Assembly (NCBI RefSeq): GCF_024437655.1 | Contig: NZ_JANBVF010000040.1 | Coordinates: 1 to 47,766, forward strand | DNA: 47,766 nucleotides | Direction: 5' to 3' | Source of the DNA: Chitinolyticbacter albus | GTDB lineage: Bacteria > Pseudomonadota > Gammaproteobacteria > Burkholderiales > Chitinibacteraceae | Shown here: positions 33,014 through 41,838 of the stretch, in pieces | Layout: each line of letters starts with the position of its first letter | Numbering within the stretch: the first letter of the stretch is position 1 | Notes under the pieces: generated by a model | Database searches by the model: none | What the model was told of the DNA's origin: nothing | What the model saw: the letters and a program-made list of their open reading frames with translations, nothing else | Position numbers and translations under genes: made by a program

Positions 33014-33220
33014 TCAGTGCTTGGCTTGCCAGTCACCACTGTCTTCGTCTTTTTCGTACTTGTTTTTCACGGCGGCCCAGGCGACGCGGTGAGCGCGCGC
33101 TTCGTCGTGCTCGTAGTCATCCCAGGCGCTGTTGAACGCGGCCCGGTAGATTTCCTGCGCGTGCCTGGGCAAGTGATCTCGCACGCTGTCGGGCAGGTCC
33201 TTGAGCGATGAGTAGGGCAT
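33014..33220 (-). CDS. chaB: ChaB family protein
   Basis: A 68-residue protein matching the ChaB family, annotated as putative cation-transport regulator but functionally unclear. It starts MPYSSLKDLPDSVRDHLPRH and has the conserved IYRAAFNSAWDDYEH and AHRVAWAAVK segments. GGAG precedes the ATG at 33220; the longer frame upstream is not conserved. It is upstream of the PRC-barrel gene on the same strand, a pairing common in stress-response gene clusters. Confidence 0.85.
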   Translation of the reverse strand: MPYSSLKDLPDSVRDHLPRHAQEIYRAAFNSAWDDYEHDEARAHRVAWAAVKNKYEKDEDSGDWQAKH

Positions 33221-33744
33221 GGGCGTTCTCCGGCTGGCTGGCTGCGTTGCCGTTTGCAATGCATCGGCAATGCAGGGATGGCTCATCATCGGACAAGCTG
33301 GCATGGCGGGGCATCGGCCTATGGCCGAAGTGGGCGTCGGTCTGCTCCTACGCTCGCCGCCCGGCCGGTGCTTCGTGAGCAGCAGGCCGGGCCGGATTGA
33401 GGATGCGGGTGTTTGCCGCTTTCGTTTCAGGCCCGATTCCGCTGAATCGGAAAGCGATGATGGGCCCTTTCAGAATGATCTGATGGCCCCATCTGCCGAC
33501 CGAATGGGAAAGTAAGCCTGCCAGCCGCTGCATCCCGCTACACCTTATCCTCGCTGGGGTAGGGAGCGGCGCTGGCGGGAGTCGAGCGACTCTCTTGCCT
33601 GGCCCCGGCGCATGCCGGGGTTTTTTCTTGTCTGCGCCCTATGAAACCGTTGCAACGGGCAGAGCGTCTGTCCTGGCACATTGCCATGCCGTGCCAATGC
33701 GGCAGGAGCGCCGGCGGTGCTCGCGGCGCGGGTTGCCTTGGCGG
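33221..33744. other. 524-bp region without a protein gene
   Basis: No convincing coding frame. It holds several hairpins (for example CCGATTC/GAATCGG near 33430 and GAGTCG/CGACTC near 33580) and ends with a canonical plus-strand terminator that has no protein gene upstream of it. It must also contain the chaB promoter. It may encode a small RNA. Confidence 0.5.
33603..33626 (+). terminator. Orphan plus-strand terminator
   Basis: Stem CCCCGGC / GCCGGGG with a four-base loop and six T residues. The nearest plus-strand gene upstream is tRNA-Thr, which has its own terminator, so the transcript ended here is unannotated. Confidence 0.8.
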
Positions 33745-35349
33745 CTAGCGCACCACCACCGTCAGCCTGGCTCCTGGCGGCAGCATCACCACTTCGTTAT
33801 GCGTAGCGGAGAGAGTACGACGTTGCCAGAGTAGCGCGCCGTAGGGCGCCAGCGTGGCGGGCGGCGTCGTTGTCAGCCGGGGGGCGCCCAGTTGTGACAC
33901 GGCAATGGCGGGCAGCGCGTAACCCGCGTCGTCCCTTGCGGGTAACCCCATTCCGGCAGGGCTATCGGCCGGCAGGTCGGCGACGGAGAGCGGCCACTGA
34001 CGCAAGGCGGTGTCGAGCGATCCGCCGTGCGCTTGCAACTGCGCATCCAGCAGGGCGACGTCGTTGCCCACTTGCGCGCTGGCAAGCAGGTCGCGGTAGA
34101 ACGCGACCCCATAGTGGCGCAGCAGATAGGCGCCCAGGCTGCCGCCGACGCTGTAGCTGTTGCAGGCGCTGCCCGCTGTGGCGTCATAGCGGGTGAAATC
34201 GCAGTTGAACGCACCCGTCGTCAGCCAGTCGCGCACGCGGATATCACGTACCGCATTGAAGCCGGGCGTCAACCGCGCCGCCAGCAGATCCTCGGCCATC
34301 ATCGCGCTCATTTCCTCCAGCCAGGTCTCGAAGGTGGCGCTACCGTCGCCGCCTGCCTGGTAGCGCTGCACGCCGCGCCGATGGAAATTGGCGGCGTGGC
34401 TGAGCTCGTGCGCGAGCGTGCTGAGCATGGTATCGAGCGCACCGGTTCCGCCGAGGTAGAGCGTTTCGGTGTCGAGGAACACGGCGAGCGCTTCATTGCT
34501 GCGGGCATGGGCGGATCGGGTCAGGGCGTTGCGCGACCAGAAGTAGCCCAACAGGCCCCAGGGCCGGGCGTTGTGGTCGAAGTTGAGCAGGACCACGTCG
34601 AGCGGCTGGTTGGCCAGGATCAGGCCGCTGACGGCATGCCCACCCCAGATGGGACCGGCAAGGCCGGTGACAAGCTCGTAGGCGCTATCGGCCTGACCCG
34701 CCACGCGCAGCGCCAGCCGGTCGAGCAGGGTCGGGTTCATCTGGGCCGGACCGGTTTCGGAGTTCTCCAGCCACAGGTTCACGGTGCGGCCGTCTTGAGC
34801 CTCTATCTGTCGCACCAGCGTGGCAACGCGTTCGCTTTCATCCTCGTGTATCCAGCTACGGCTGCTGCCAATTTGCGCCGGTACGGCCTGCGCAGTGCGC
34901 GAAGCACGCAGGGCTACGGCATTCATATAGGGCAGAAACCCGTTGTGGTTGAAGCGGGCGATATGGCCGGAATCGGCATCCGTATCGGGCAGTCGGCTGG
35001 CCACTATCGCCTGCGCCGTGAGCGCCATCGGCGCGGCACCGGGGTTGCTCAGCGCCAGCGTGGCGGTACGCCCCCCCACGTTGCTCAGTTGCACATTGAT
35101 CGTGCGCGGCGCCGTATCGGCGTTGTCATAGCGCCAGCTGGCGACGCCGTGCCCGGCGTAAACGCCGCCGGGCAGCGCGCCGCAGGCGCTGCCGCTGCAA
35201 TCGACTTGGGCCTCGGCCGGGAGGGGTTCTGTTGGTGGCGTCGGGGATGCCGCGGAAGGGGGGGAGTCGCCACCGCCGCCACCGCCACCACAGGCGGCAA
35301 GCAGGCAGAGAAGCGTGGCGCTTAGGCCGCGCCGGGTAAGCACGTTCAT
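33745..35349 (-). CDS. M30-like (hyicolysin-type) zinc metallopeptidase lipoprotein
   Basis: A 534-residue predicted lipoprotein. The signal ends in LLCLLAAC (lipobox Cys20) and is followed by a seven-glycine run and a Pro/Ser/Thr-rich linker. The zinc-peptidase motif HELSH (LAHELSHAANFHRRG) lies at about residue 315. TWLEEMSAMMAED about 30 residues later provides the likely third ligand Glu. This spacing and the flanking sequence resemble peptidase family M30. AAGGA precedes the ATG. It is downstream of the Omp85-barrel gene on the same strand with a 194-bp gap, so cotranscription is uncertain. The substrate is unknown. Confidence 0.8.
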   Translation of the reverse strand: MNVLTRRGLSATLLCLLAACGGGGGGGDSPPSAASPTPPTEPLPAEAQVDCSGSACGALPGGVYAGHGVASWRYDNADTAPRTINVQLSNVGGRTATLALSNPGAAPMALTAQAIVASRLPDTDADSGHIARFNHNGFLPYMNAVALRASRTAQAVPAQIGSSRSWIHEDESERVATLVRQIEAQDGRTVNLWLENSETGPAQMNPTLLDRLALRVAGQADSAYELVTGLAGPIWGGHAVSGLILANQPLDVVLLNFDHNARPWGLLGYFWSRNALTRSAHARSNEALAVFLDTETLYLGGTGALDTMLSTLAHELSHAANFHRRGVQRYQAGGDGSATFETWLEEMSAMMAEDLLAARLTPGFNAVRDIRVRDWLTTGAFNCDFTRYDATAGSACNSYSVGGSLGAYLLRHYGVAFYRDLLASAQVGNDVALLDAQLQAHGGSLDTALRQWPLSVADLPADSPAGMGLPARDDAGYALPAIAVSQLGAPRLTTTPPATLAPYGALLWQRRTLSATHNEVVMLPPGARLTVVVR

Positions 35350-35543
35350 GGATTTCCTTGGCCGTGCATGGGCACGGAAACAGGGTCATCCTCGCTGGGG
35401 GGATTGCGCCGAATCAACAACGCCGCGGAAACGGACGTGCTGGCGGGCAATATCAGATTCCTCTGATGGGAATTCAGGGAGCGAACTGTAAGCGCAACGG
35501 CCAATCCGGGCAAACGGCAGCCGACGAATGCGCACCTACCCCC

Positions 35544-36668
35544 TCAGCGCCAGGCGCTGCCGATCTGAAAGTAGAAGGCCTGATCGTCCTCGCTCCTGGC
35601 GAAATCCATGCCCACAGCCACACCGAGCTTGCGGGCGACGAGATAGCGGAAACCGAGACCGGCCCCCCAGGCATCATCGGCCTCGTCGAAGTCCTTCCAG
35701 CGCCCCCAAGCCCGGCCGACCCCGCCGAAGGCCAGCAGCGACCAGCGTGGGGCAAAGGTCCAGCGGCCTTCCATTTCACCGGTCAGCGTGTACTGGTCCT
35801 GGTAGCGGCCCTTGGAAAGACCGCGTAGCGAGACGAAGGGCTGGGCGTAGAACGGCACCTCGCCCTCGGTGGCGCGGCCGTCGATGCGCAGCGCCAGATT
35901 CCATTGCTGGGCGAGCGGAAGCCAGGTGTAGGCGCGCGCGGCGTAGGTTTCGAACTCTTGCGAGCTGCCGAGCCAGTCCCGGGCGATCTGGGCCTCGATT
36001 TCGGCATAGCTGCCCCGCCCCGGGTAGAACATATTGTCGCGGCTGTCATAGTCGATGACGAGGCCGGCCTTGCCGATCTGGCGATCGGTATCGAGGGCGC
36101 CAAGCTCGGTAGCGATCTCGCCGGTGAAGCGGGTTTCGGCGTCCAGATAGGTATAGCGCGGGCCGACGAACCAGCGGCTGTCACCTATCCGTATCAAGAG
36201 CTGCTGCACCAGCAAGGTGCCGTCGAGCTCGTACGAGCGCGGCCGGTCGGAGACGCCGTAGTAGTCGGTATCCAGGTTGATCTTGGCGACGGCACCCAGA
36301 TAGCGATAGCGATCCCCACCCCAGGTGTGAAAGTGGAACAGGCCCGCGCCCCAGGTGCCGTTGTCGGTCATCGCGCCCCCGACGCCGGTGATATTGGGGG
36401 GCTGCATGATGCCGGTTTCCTTGGCGCGCTCGCCCGCTTCGGCCATCGATTCGGAGAAGAACAGCAACATGGCGCCGCCGCCATAGCCAATGGCAGGCTC
36501 GGTGATCACGGTGGGCACAGGCAAAAAACCCCGGTGATTGAGCAGATAGTCGCTCATGTCGAAGGCGCCGTCCTCGCTGTCGCGGAACGATACCTCTGCC
36601 TGTGCCAACGATGCGGCGGCAATCAGCAGCGTGGGCAAAATACGATGCAAGCTTGAACGAATGCGCAT
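35544..36668 (-). CDS. Omp85/surface-antigen outer-membrane beta-barrel, POTRA-less
   Basis: A 374-residue outer-membrane protein with signal peptide (MRIRSSLHRILPTLLIAAASLAQA). It resembles the bacterial surface antigen (BamA/TamA-type barrel) family. It has an amphipathic-strand pattern to the C-terminus, YDSRDNMFYPGRGSYAEIEA, and the loop-6-like LRGLSKGRYQDQY. No POTRA domains precede the barrel, unlike BamA or TamA. The start at 36668 is preceded by GCGAGA; a longer frame upstream overlaps the neighbouring gene and lacks a signal peptide. It follows the W-rich secreted protein gene by 22 bp and is probably in the same operon. Confidence 0.8.
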   Translation of the reverse strand: MRIRSSLHRILPTLLIAAASLAQAEVSFRDSEDGAFDMSDYLLNHRGFLPVPTVITEPAIGYGGGAMLLFFSESMAEAGERAKETGIMQPPNITGVGGAMTDNGTWGAGLFHFHTWGGDRYRYLGAVAKINLDTDYYGVSDRPRSYELDGTLLVQQLLIRIGDSRWFVGPRYTYLDAETRFTGEIATELGALDTDRQIGKAGLVIDYDSRDNMFYPGRGSYAEIEAQIARDWLGSSQEFETYAARAYTWLPLAQQWNLALRIDGRATEGEVPFYAQPFVSLRGLSKGRYQDQYTLTGEMEGRWTFAPRWSLLAFGGVGRAWGRWKDFDEADDAWGAGLGFRYLVARKLGVAVGMDFARSEDDQAFYFQIGSAWR

Positions 36669-36690
36669 AGTGATCTCGCTCGGTAGTGGA

Positions 36691-39147
36691 TCAGAGACGG
36701 AAGCGGCCACCGCCCATGCGTCCGCCAAAGCGCGGCGAGAAATTACCGCGATTGAATCTATGGTTCTCGACGTTGGGGCGGCTGGCGGTGGGGCTGGGTT
36801 GCCCGGCGCGGTTGTTGATCCGGTCCGCACCGCGTTCACGCGCCAGCCGGTCAGCATCGAGCCCGCTGGCGGCTGGCGGCGCGGCCTCGCGGGCGGCGCC
36901 CGCCGTCGTCTTCTGCTCCCAGCCCTGGCCGGGGGTGTACTGGTAGACGTTGCCGTCCCTGCCGGCATACACATGATCGTCGGTGCGGATGACACCGCCG
37001 TGGCTGATCTGTCCGGTCTCGGCGTCACGATGAATATAGCCGGCACCGGCAGCGTCCCCGCCCTGGCCCGTGGTTTCGAAACGGCCGGCGGCCGTGGTGC
37101 CCTGATCGGTGCGGGCGATGGCGCCGGCCTCGTGACTGACGCGGCCGGTCTCGGTGTTCACCTGGGTGCGCTCGCCCGCCGCCGCCGCGTTGCCGGTTTC
37201 GGCATTGCCGGCTGCGGCGCCGTGGCCCGCCACCACGCGCCCCGTTTCCGGGTTGTAGCGCACGCCGCCAGCGGCTGTGGTGGTGGTGCCGGTGTAGGCA
37301 TTGCTGTTCCAGCCGGCGTAGCCCCAGCCGCGGCCGCCGGTCGCGTCGTTGTGGAAGGAGCCACGCACGCCGGTGCCGTAGTTGCCGCTCCACGGATCGG
37401 CCCAGGCCGCGCGCACACCGCTGGCCGCCACGTTGCCCCAGCGGCCATAGACATTGGTCACGGCGATGCCGCCGCCCCAATAGCCGGGCCAGTAGCCGGG
37501 GCCGTACCAGGGGCCCCACCAGGGCCCGTACCAGGCGGAGCCCCAGGCCAGGCCCCACGCGAAGCCGAAGCTCCAGCCGGCCCACGCATCCCAGCCGAAG
37601 GCCACGCCGTAGCCATAGGTGGCCGGGCAGCTGTACCACACGTCGCCAATCCAGGCGTCGCAGATGTAGCCGGTGCCATAGGCCACCACGCCGTTGCTGC
37701 CGTAGACGTAAACGTAGGTCACGTAGTGCAGCGGCGAGGCGGTCGGAATGGTGTAGATCACGGCCGGGACGCGGATGGCCACGGCCCAGGGCCCGGTGGC
37801 CGCGCGCGCGGCGAACCAGATGCCGTTCTGCACCGCGTAGTAGGCGGTATCGCTGACGCGGATCACCGGCACGGCGGTATTGAGCGCATAGGCGAGCGGG
37901 GTGCCGGCAATGGTGGAAAAGCGTGGCGCGCCGTCGTAGTTCACATTCAGACGCGCCTGCGATTTTTGCACGGTGGCGGTCTGCGGAATCGAATTGGCGA
38001 TCAGCGATTCGCGCGCCTCGGGCGTGCCGGGTATCGACGCCAATACCGCGCCTTTGACGCTTTCGCTGGGAATCCGCAGGAAATCGGCGGGCAGCTTCGC
38101 GCCGTCCACGTAGGCCCACGGCCCCTTGGTGGAAGGCGCGCTGAACCAGCGCCCTGAGACCAGCACATACCAAGCGTCGCCTGCGCCGTGGTCGACGAAC
38201 ACGTCGGCGCCGGTGTTGGCCACGTAGCTGAGCGCCGTGCCGGTGAGCGGCTCGAACTGCGGCTCGCCGTTGATCTCGATCAGCTCGGCGGGCGCATCGC
38301 TGACGAAGATGGCCGGGGCCTTGCCGCTGGCGAGCAGCTGCTTCAACGGTTCGGCCGGCTTGTCGAGCACGTCGACCAGCTTGGCCGACACGGCGCGCTG
38401 CATGGCTTCGGTCAAGGCGGCGGGCACGTTCGCGGCCAGCGTCCATGGCCCGTTCAAGGCCGTGGCTTCGGCCCAGTGCCCGGCAAAACGCAGGTAGTAG
38501 CGCCCGCCCATGCTCAGCAGCAGTGATCGGGTATTGATCACGCGCGCCACGCCCGCGACGCCGGACGGCTTGAACACGGCCTTGCCGTCGGTGAGGATGA
38601 GCAGGCCAGGGCCGAACGAAAACAACAGTTGCGGCGGCGCGTTGTTCACCTTCTGCGCCGCCTGGCGCTGCGCGTTCTGCGTGATGGCGAGCGCCGATTC
38701 GAGCTGGTCGAGGTCCACCTTCAGTGTGCTCACCGGCAGCACCTTGCGGATCAGGTCCAGGTAGCGCGCCTCGTTGCCCTTGTCGGTGGGAAAGCTGACC
38801 CGGTCCGCAGTCACGTTCTCGAGATCGACTTCGCGGGCCGCCTTGTCGGTTTCACTGCGCGCGGAAAACCACAGCACGCCGTAGACCTGCTGATCGTGTG
38901 TCTTGCCGGCCTCGTCCCGCACCGCGCCGGTCTTGACCGCGACCGCCAGCCTGCCTTTGAGCACATTGCCCTGCCAGCTTTCCAGCTGCGGCTGGTGCAG
39001 CGTGAGCTGCCGGCCTTCGATGGTGACGCTGCGTGGCCAGGGCGGGGCGGCCTCGGTGTGCGGCTCGACGGCGGCCGCCAGCGTGGCAAGGCTGTAGCAC
39101 AAGAGTGCGCACACGAAGGCAAAACGAAGCGATGCTGGCGTGTTCAT
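36691..39147 (-). CDS. Secreted protein with repeated GxWF modules and a W/Y/G-rich segment
   Basis: An 818-residue exported protein (signal peptide MNTPASLRFAFVCALLCYSLATLAA). The central part has three similar units: YYLRFAGHWAEATALNGPW, WYVLVSGRWFSAPSTKGPW and YYAVQNGIWFAARAATGPW. Each is followed by a P..L/I stretch. A striking aromatic/glycine-rich segment lies at about residues 500-560 (GWDAWAGWSFGFAWGLAWGS, then WYGPWWGPWYGPGYWPGYWGGG). The C-terminal 250 residues are Gly/Ala/Thr-rich with N/D-xETG repeats and a basic Arg/Gly end. Similar proteins are often labelled carbohydrate-binding, but I cannot confirm a fold. It sits between a lipoprotein and an outer-membrane barrel gene with 50- and 22-bp gaps. 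Confidence 0.75.
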   Translation of the reverse strand: MNTPASLRFAFVCALLCYSLATLAAAVEPHTEAAPPWPRSVTIEGRQLTLHQPQLESWQGNVLKGRLAVAVKTGAVRDEAGKTHDQQVYGVLWFSARSETDKAAREVDLENVTADRVSFPTDKGNEARYLDLIRKVLPVSTLKVDLDQLESALAITQNAQRQAAQKVNNAPPQLLFSFGPGLLILTDGKAVFKPSGVAGVARVINTRSLLLSMGGRYYLRFAGHWAEATALNGPWTLAANVPAALTEAMQRAVSAKLVDVLDKPAEPLKQLLASGKAPAIFVSDAPAELIEINGEPQFEPLTGTALSYVANTGADVFVDHGAGDAWYVLVSGRWFSAPSTKGPWAYVDGAKLPADFLRIPSESVKGAVLASIPGTPEARESLIANSIPQTATVQKSQARLNVNYDGAPRFSTIAGTPLAYALNTAVPVIRVSDTAYYAVQNGIWFAARAATGPWAVAIRVPAVIYTIPTASPLHYVTYVYVYGSNGVVAYGTGYICDAWIGDVWYSCPATYGYGVAFGWDAWAGWSFGFAWGLAWGSAWYGPWWGPWYGPGYWPGYWGGGIAVTNVYGRWGNVAASGVRAAWADPWSGNYGTGVRGSFHNDATGGRGWGYAGWNSNAYTGTTTTAAGGVRYNPETGRVVAGHGAAAGNAETGNAAAAGERTQVNTETGRVSHEAGAIARTDQGTTAAGRFETTGQGGDAAGAGYIHRDAETGQISHGGVIRTDDHVYAGRDGNVYQYTPGQGWEQKTTAGAAREAAPPAASGLDADRLARERGADRINNRAGQPSPTASRPNVENHRFNRGNFSPRFGGRMGGGRFRL

Positions 39148-39197
39148 GACGGTTCTCGCGTCAGTACGATCAGTGACCGGGGCGGCGCTCACGGGCA

Positions 39198-39809
39198 TCA
39201 GGGCGTTGCTACCAGCACGCCGTCCTGCCGCATCTGGGCGATCAGCTGCCGGGCCAGGTCGACGGCGAACTTGGCGACATCATCCGGCGCGAAGCCCTCG
39301 CTCTGCGCGGACCAGATCGGTTTTTCGGCCTTGATGTCCCACAGCGTGGATTCGAGCGTGACCACGTCGTACTGGGTGATGGTCGGCGGCATGCTGGCCC
39401 AGGCCGCGCCATACCAGCCATAGAAACCGCCCATGACCGGCGCGGGGGTGATGTCGATCCGGTGCTCCACCTTGAGCAGCCGGGTGACCAGTACGGCATC
39501 TGCGTGGCTGGTCTGGATGGCCTCCACCAGTTGCGCCTTGGGGATTGCCCCAGTCTGCGGCACTTGCCGATAACTGGGGCTGGCCGCGGTGCCGGCGCCC
39601 TGGAACGCCTGGACGAATTGGTCCTCGAACACGCGGCGCGCACTTTCGCTGTCGTTGATGCCCACCACCAGCACGTGCTGCGGGGAAGGCCCGGCAAACT
39701 GAGGATCGCGCCAGTGATGGGTGAGTCGCGTACTGGCGCAGGCCGACAGCAGCAGGGCGGCCGCGAGCAGCAGGCCGTTGCGCACTATCCGTGCCGAGGC
39801 GACGGTCAT
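39198..39809 (-). CDS. DUF4136-like lipoprotein
   Basis: A 203-residue lipoprotein with lipobox LLLSAC in the first 25 residues and AGGAG upstream of ATG 39809. The mature part has alternating strand/helix character. Its C-terminal VVTLESTLWDIKAEKPIWSAQS resembles DUF4136-type outer-membrane lipoproteins. It lies 61 bp after the regulator/kinase gene and 50 bp before the W-rich secreted protein gene, in the same direction. An accessory role in that envelope system is likely but not shown. Confidence 0.7.
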   Translation of the reverse strand: MTVASARIVRNGLLLAAALLLSACASTRLTHHWRDPQFAGPSPQHVLVVGINDSESARRVFEDQFVQAFQGAGTAASPSYRQVPQTGAIPKAQLVEAIQTSHADAVLVTRLLKVEHRIDITPAPVMGGFYGWYGAAWASMPPTITQYDVVTLESTLWDIKAEKPIWSAQSEGFAPDDVAKFAVDLARQLIAQMRQDGVLVATP

Positions 39810-39870
39810 GGTCGTTCTCCTGAGGTCCGGCTCGCAAGGCGAGCTGGAAGGGTTCGAAAACAGGCCGGCG

Positions 39871-41649
39871 TCATCCCGATTTGAGCTGGGTAAGGATGAG
39901 CCCAACCTCCATACGGGTGCCGAGGCCCAGCTCGCTTTCCAGTGAAATACGGCCGCCCATCTGGTCGACCAGCCGTTTGCATAACGCCAGCCCCAGGCCG
40001 CTGCCGCCGCGATGGATGCGCTGGCTATCGAGCACCTGGGTAAACGGCTCGAACAGATGAACCTGGTCGGTGGGCGCGATGCCTATCCCGCTGTCTTCTA
40101 CCTGCAGCAGCACTTCCACCATCCCCTGACCGCGGCCATGGGCGGACAGGGCCACGGTAATACGGCCGGCGTCGGTGAACTTGATTGCATTGCCGACGAG
40201 ATTGCCGATGAGTTGCTTCCAGGCATGGGGGTCGATCCACACACCGGGTTGACGAGCGAGCTCGGTATCTAGCTCGATTTGTAGCTGTTTTGCTTCGGCC
40301 TGTGGCCGCAACGCCTCGATCTGCAGCCGCAGGGCGGCGCGCAGATCGAGCGGTTCGGGTGCGAGCAGGAAGCGCCCCGCCTCCAGCCGATTGAGCGCTT
40401 GCAGGTCGTCCAGCAGGGTCAGCAGACTGGCTGCGGCGTTTCTGGCCAGCTCCAGCGCCTCGTTCCGCCCCGGGTATTGCGGCTGCTGCGCAAGATCCAG
40501 CATGGCCATGATGCGATGCAGCGGCTCGGCCATTTCGGTACCCATCGCCACCATGAACGCCTGCTTGGTGCGGTTGCCTGCCTGGGCGTGTTCGTGCGCG
40601 TTGCGCAGATCGAGCAGCAGCCGGTCGCGGTCGGTCAGTTCGACATTGCCACAGATCATGCCCAGAAAGCGGCCTTGCGCATCGACATACGGATGCCCCC
40701 AGTGGCGGAACGTACGCTCTTCTCCGCCGAGGTTGAGGACGACATCGCGGGTGTAGGGCAGCTGTCGCTCCATGGCAGCCATCAGCGTGCGATGGGCAAG
40801 CGCCGCGGTAGCGGCGTCCAGTTCCCTGGTTTCGATCATGCGCTTGCCGCGGATCTCGTCGAGCGTGACGTCAAACTGCTGTAGGTGCCAGCGATTGCAG
40901 GTAATGACCCGGCCTTCGGTATCTCGGACCACCACGGTGCAGGGCAGGGCGTCCAGCACCTTGCGCAGCAGTTCGAGTTCCTGCTGCTGTCCTGCATCGG
41001 GTTCGGCGAATGGCCTCGCCGGTTCGGTCGCGCCTTCGATCAGGCCGTGGCTGCGGGCGATGTCTATCACTTCCAACAAGGAGGCGGCGTTCAGCTTTTG
41101 CTTGAGCCTGATCTTGTAGGTGCTGATGGTCTTGTCGCTGAGTGCAAGCTGGTCGGCGATGGCAACATTGCTCAAGCCCTTGGCCAGTAGCTGCAGCACA
41201 GACAGCTCGCGGCTCGACAAGGCCCTGAGCACCGCATCGTGTCCGGTGGCGGCGTGCGCGGCCGGATTGAGTACCTGACTGGGGAAGTGCGCTTGGCCGC
41301 GCAGTACGGTACTGACCGCTGCCTTCAATTCGCTCAGGTCGTCCTGCTTGCTGACAAAGCCCGCGGCACCCGCTTCCAGGCAGCGGATGGCGAAGTATTC
41401 GGAGTTTTGCGCCGTCAGCACCAACAACTTGGGGCCTGAGTCTGCGAGTCGCTCGATCACCGCCAGCCCCCCTAACCGGGGAATGACAAGCTCCAGGATC
41501 ATCAGTGCGACGTCGCCCGTACGCCCGAGCTGGATGGCGTCGATGCCGTTGTCGGCCTCCGCCACGACGTTGTGCCCCTCGGCTTCCAGCAGCAAGCGCA
41601 GCGCATGCCGGGTCACCGGTTGCTCGTCGACGATCACGATGTTGGCCAC
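39871..41649 (-). CDS. BvgA-BvgS-like single-chain regulator: receiver, LuxR HTH, PAS, histidine-kinase domains
   Basis: A 592-residue fusion of a response regulator and a sensor kinase, in an unusual order. The receiver is at ~1-120: acidic pair VDEQP, LVLTAQN Thr, FVSKQ Lys. A LuxR/FixJ HTH at ~144-200 has STYKIRLKQKLNAASL, very like BvgA/EvgA. A PAS domain (~225-345), HisKA (~361-420) and HATPase (~460-590: NLVGNAIKFT, VEDSGIGIA, LFEPFTQ, GGSGLGLAL) follow. Two key residues are changed. The phospho-Asp position is Glu53 (MILELVIP) and the phospho-His position is Thr371 (MVAMGTEMAEPL). No membrane segment is seen. I prefer GTG 41649 (GGAG nine bases upstream) over GTG 41739, which adds 30 residues with no ribosome site and runs through a palindrome. 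Confidence 0.85.
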   Translation of the reverse strand: MANIVIVDEQPVTRHALRLLLEAEGHNVVAEADNGIDAIQLGRTGDVALMILELVIPRLGGLAVIERLADSGPKLLVLTAQNSEYFAIRCLEAGAAGFVSKQDDLSELKAAVSTVLRGQAHFPSQVLNPAAHAATGHDAVLRALSSRELSVLQLLAKGLSNVAIADQLALSDKTISTYKIRLKQKLNAASLLEVIDIARSHGLIEGATEPARPFAEPDAGQQQELELLRKVLDALPCTVVVRDTEGRVITCNRWHLQQFDVTLDEIRGKRMIETRELDAATAALAHRTLMAAMERQLPYTRDVVLNLGGEERTFRHWGHPYVDAQGRFLGMICGNVELTDRDRLLLDLRNAHEHAQAGNRTKQAFMVAMGTEMAEPLHRIMAMLDLAQQPQYPGRNEALELARNAAASLLTLLDDLQALNRLEAGRFLLAPEPLDLRAALRLQIEALRPQAEAKQLQIELDTELARQPGVWIDPHAWKQLIGNLVGNAIKFTDAGRITVALSAHGRGQGMVEVLLQVEDSGIGIAPTDQVHLFEPFTQVLDSQRIHRGGSGLGLALCKRLVDQMGGRISLESELGLGTRMEVGLILTQLKSG

Positions 41650-41688
41650 TCCCGCGCGCTCCGTCTCTGCCTGGACCCAGCGTAGAAC

Positions 41689-41736
41689 CCCTGGCCAGGA
41701 ATTAAAACGTTGGTGTTCGTTTTGGTGAGGCCAGGG
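41689..41736. promoter_or_regulatory. Nested inverted repeat in the regulator/autotransporter divergent region
   Basis: Outer arms CCCTGGCC (41689-41696) and GGCCAGGG (41729-41736) enclose inner arms AAAACG (41704-41709) and CGTTTT (41718-41723). All pairs are exact. A second dyad CCGTA...TACGG lies at 41760-41778. The position between divergent starts suggests an operator. The site bound by the adjacent LuxR-type HTH is unknown. Confidence 0.45.
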
Positions 41737-41838
41737 CACTGATCAGAAAGCGATTACAGCCGTATCGGATCCCTACGGCATACGTGCCCGGCATGCAATT
41801 TCAGACTGTCTCCATCGTACGAGCGTTGGAGAACGGTC

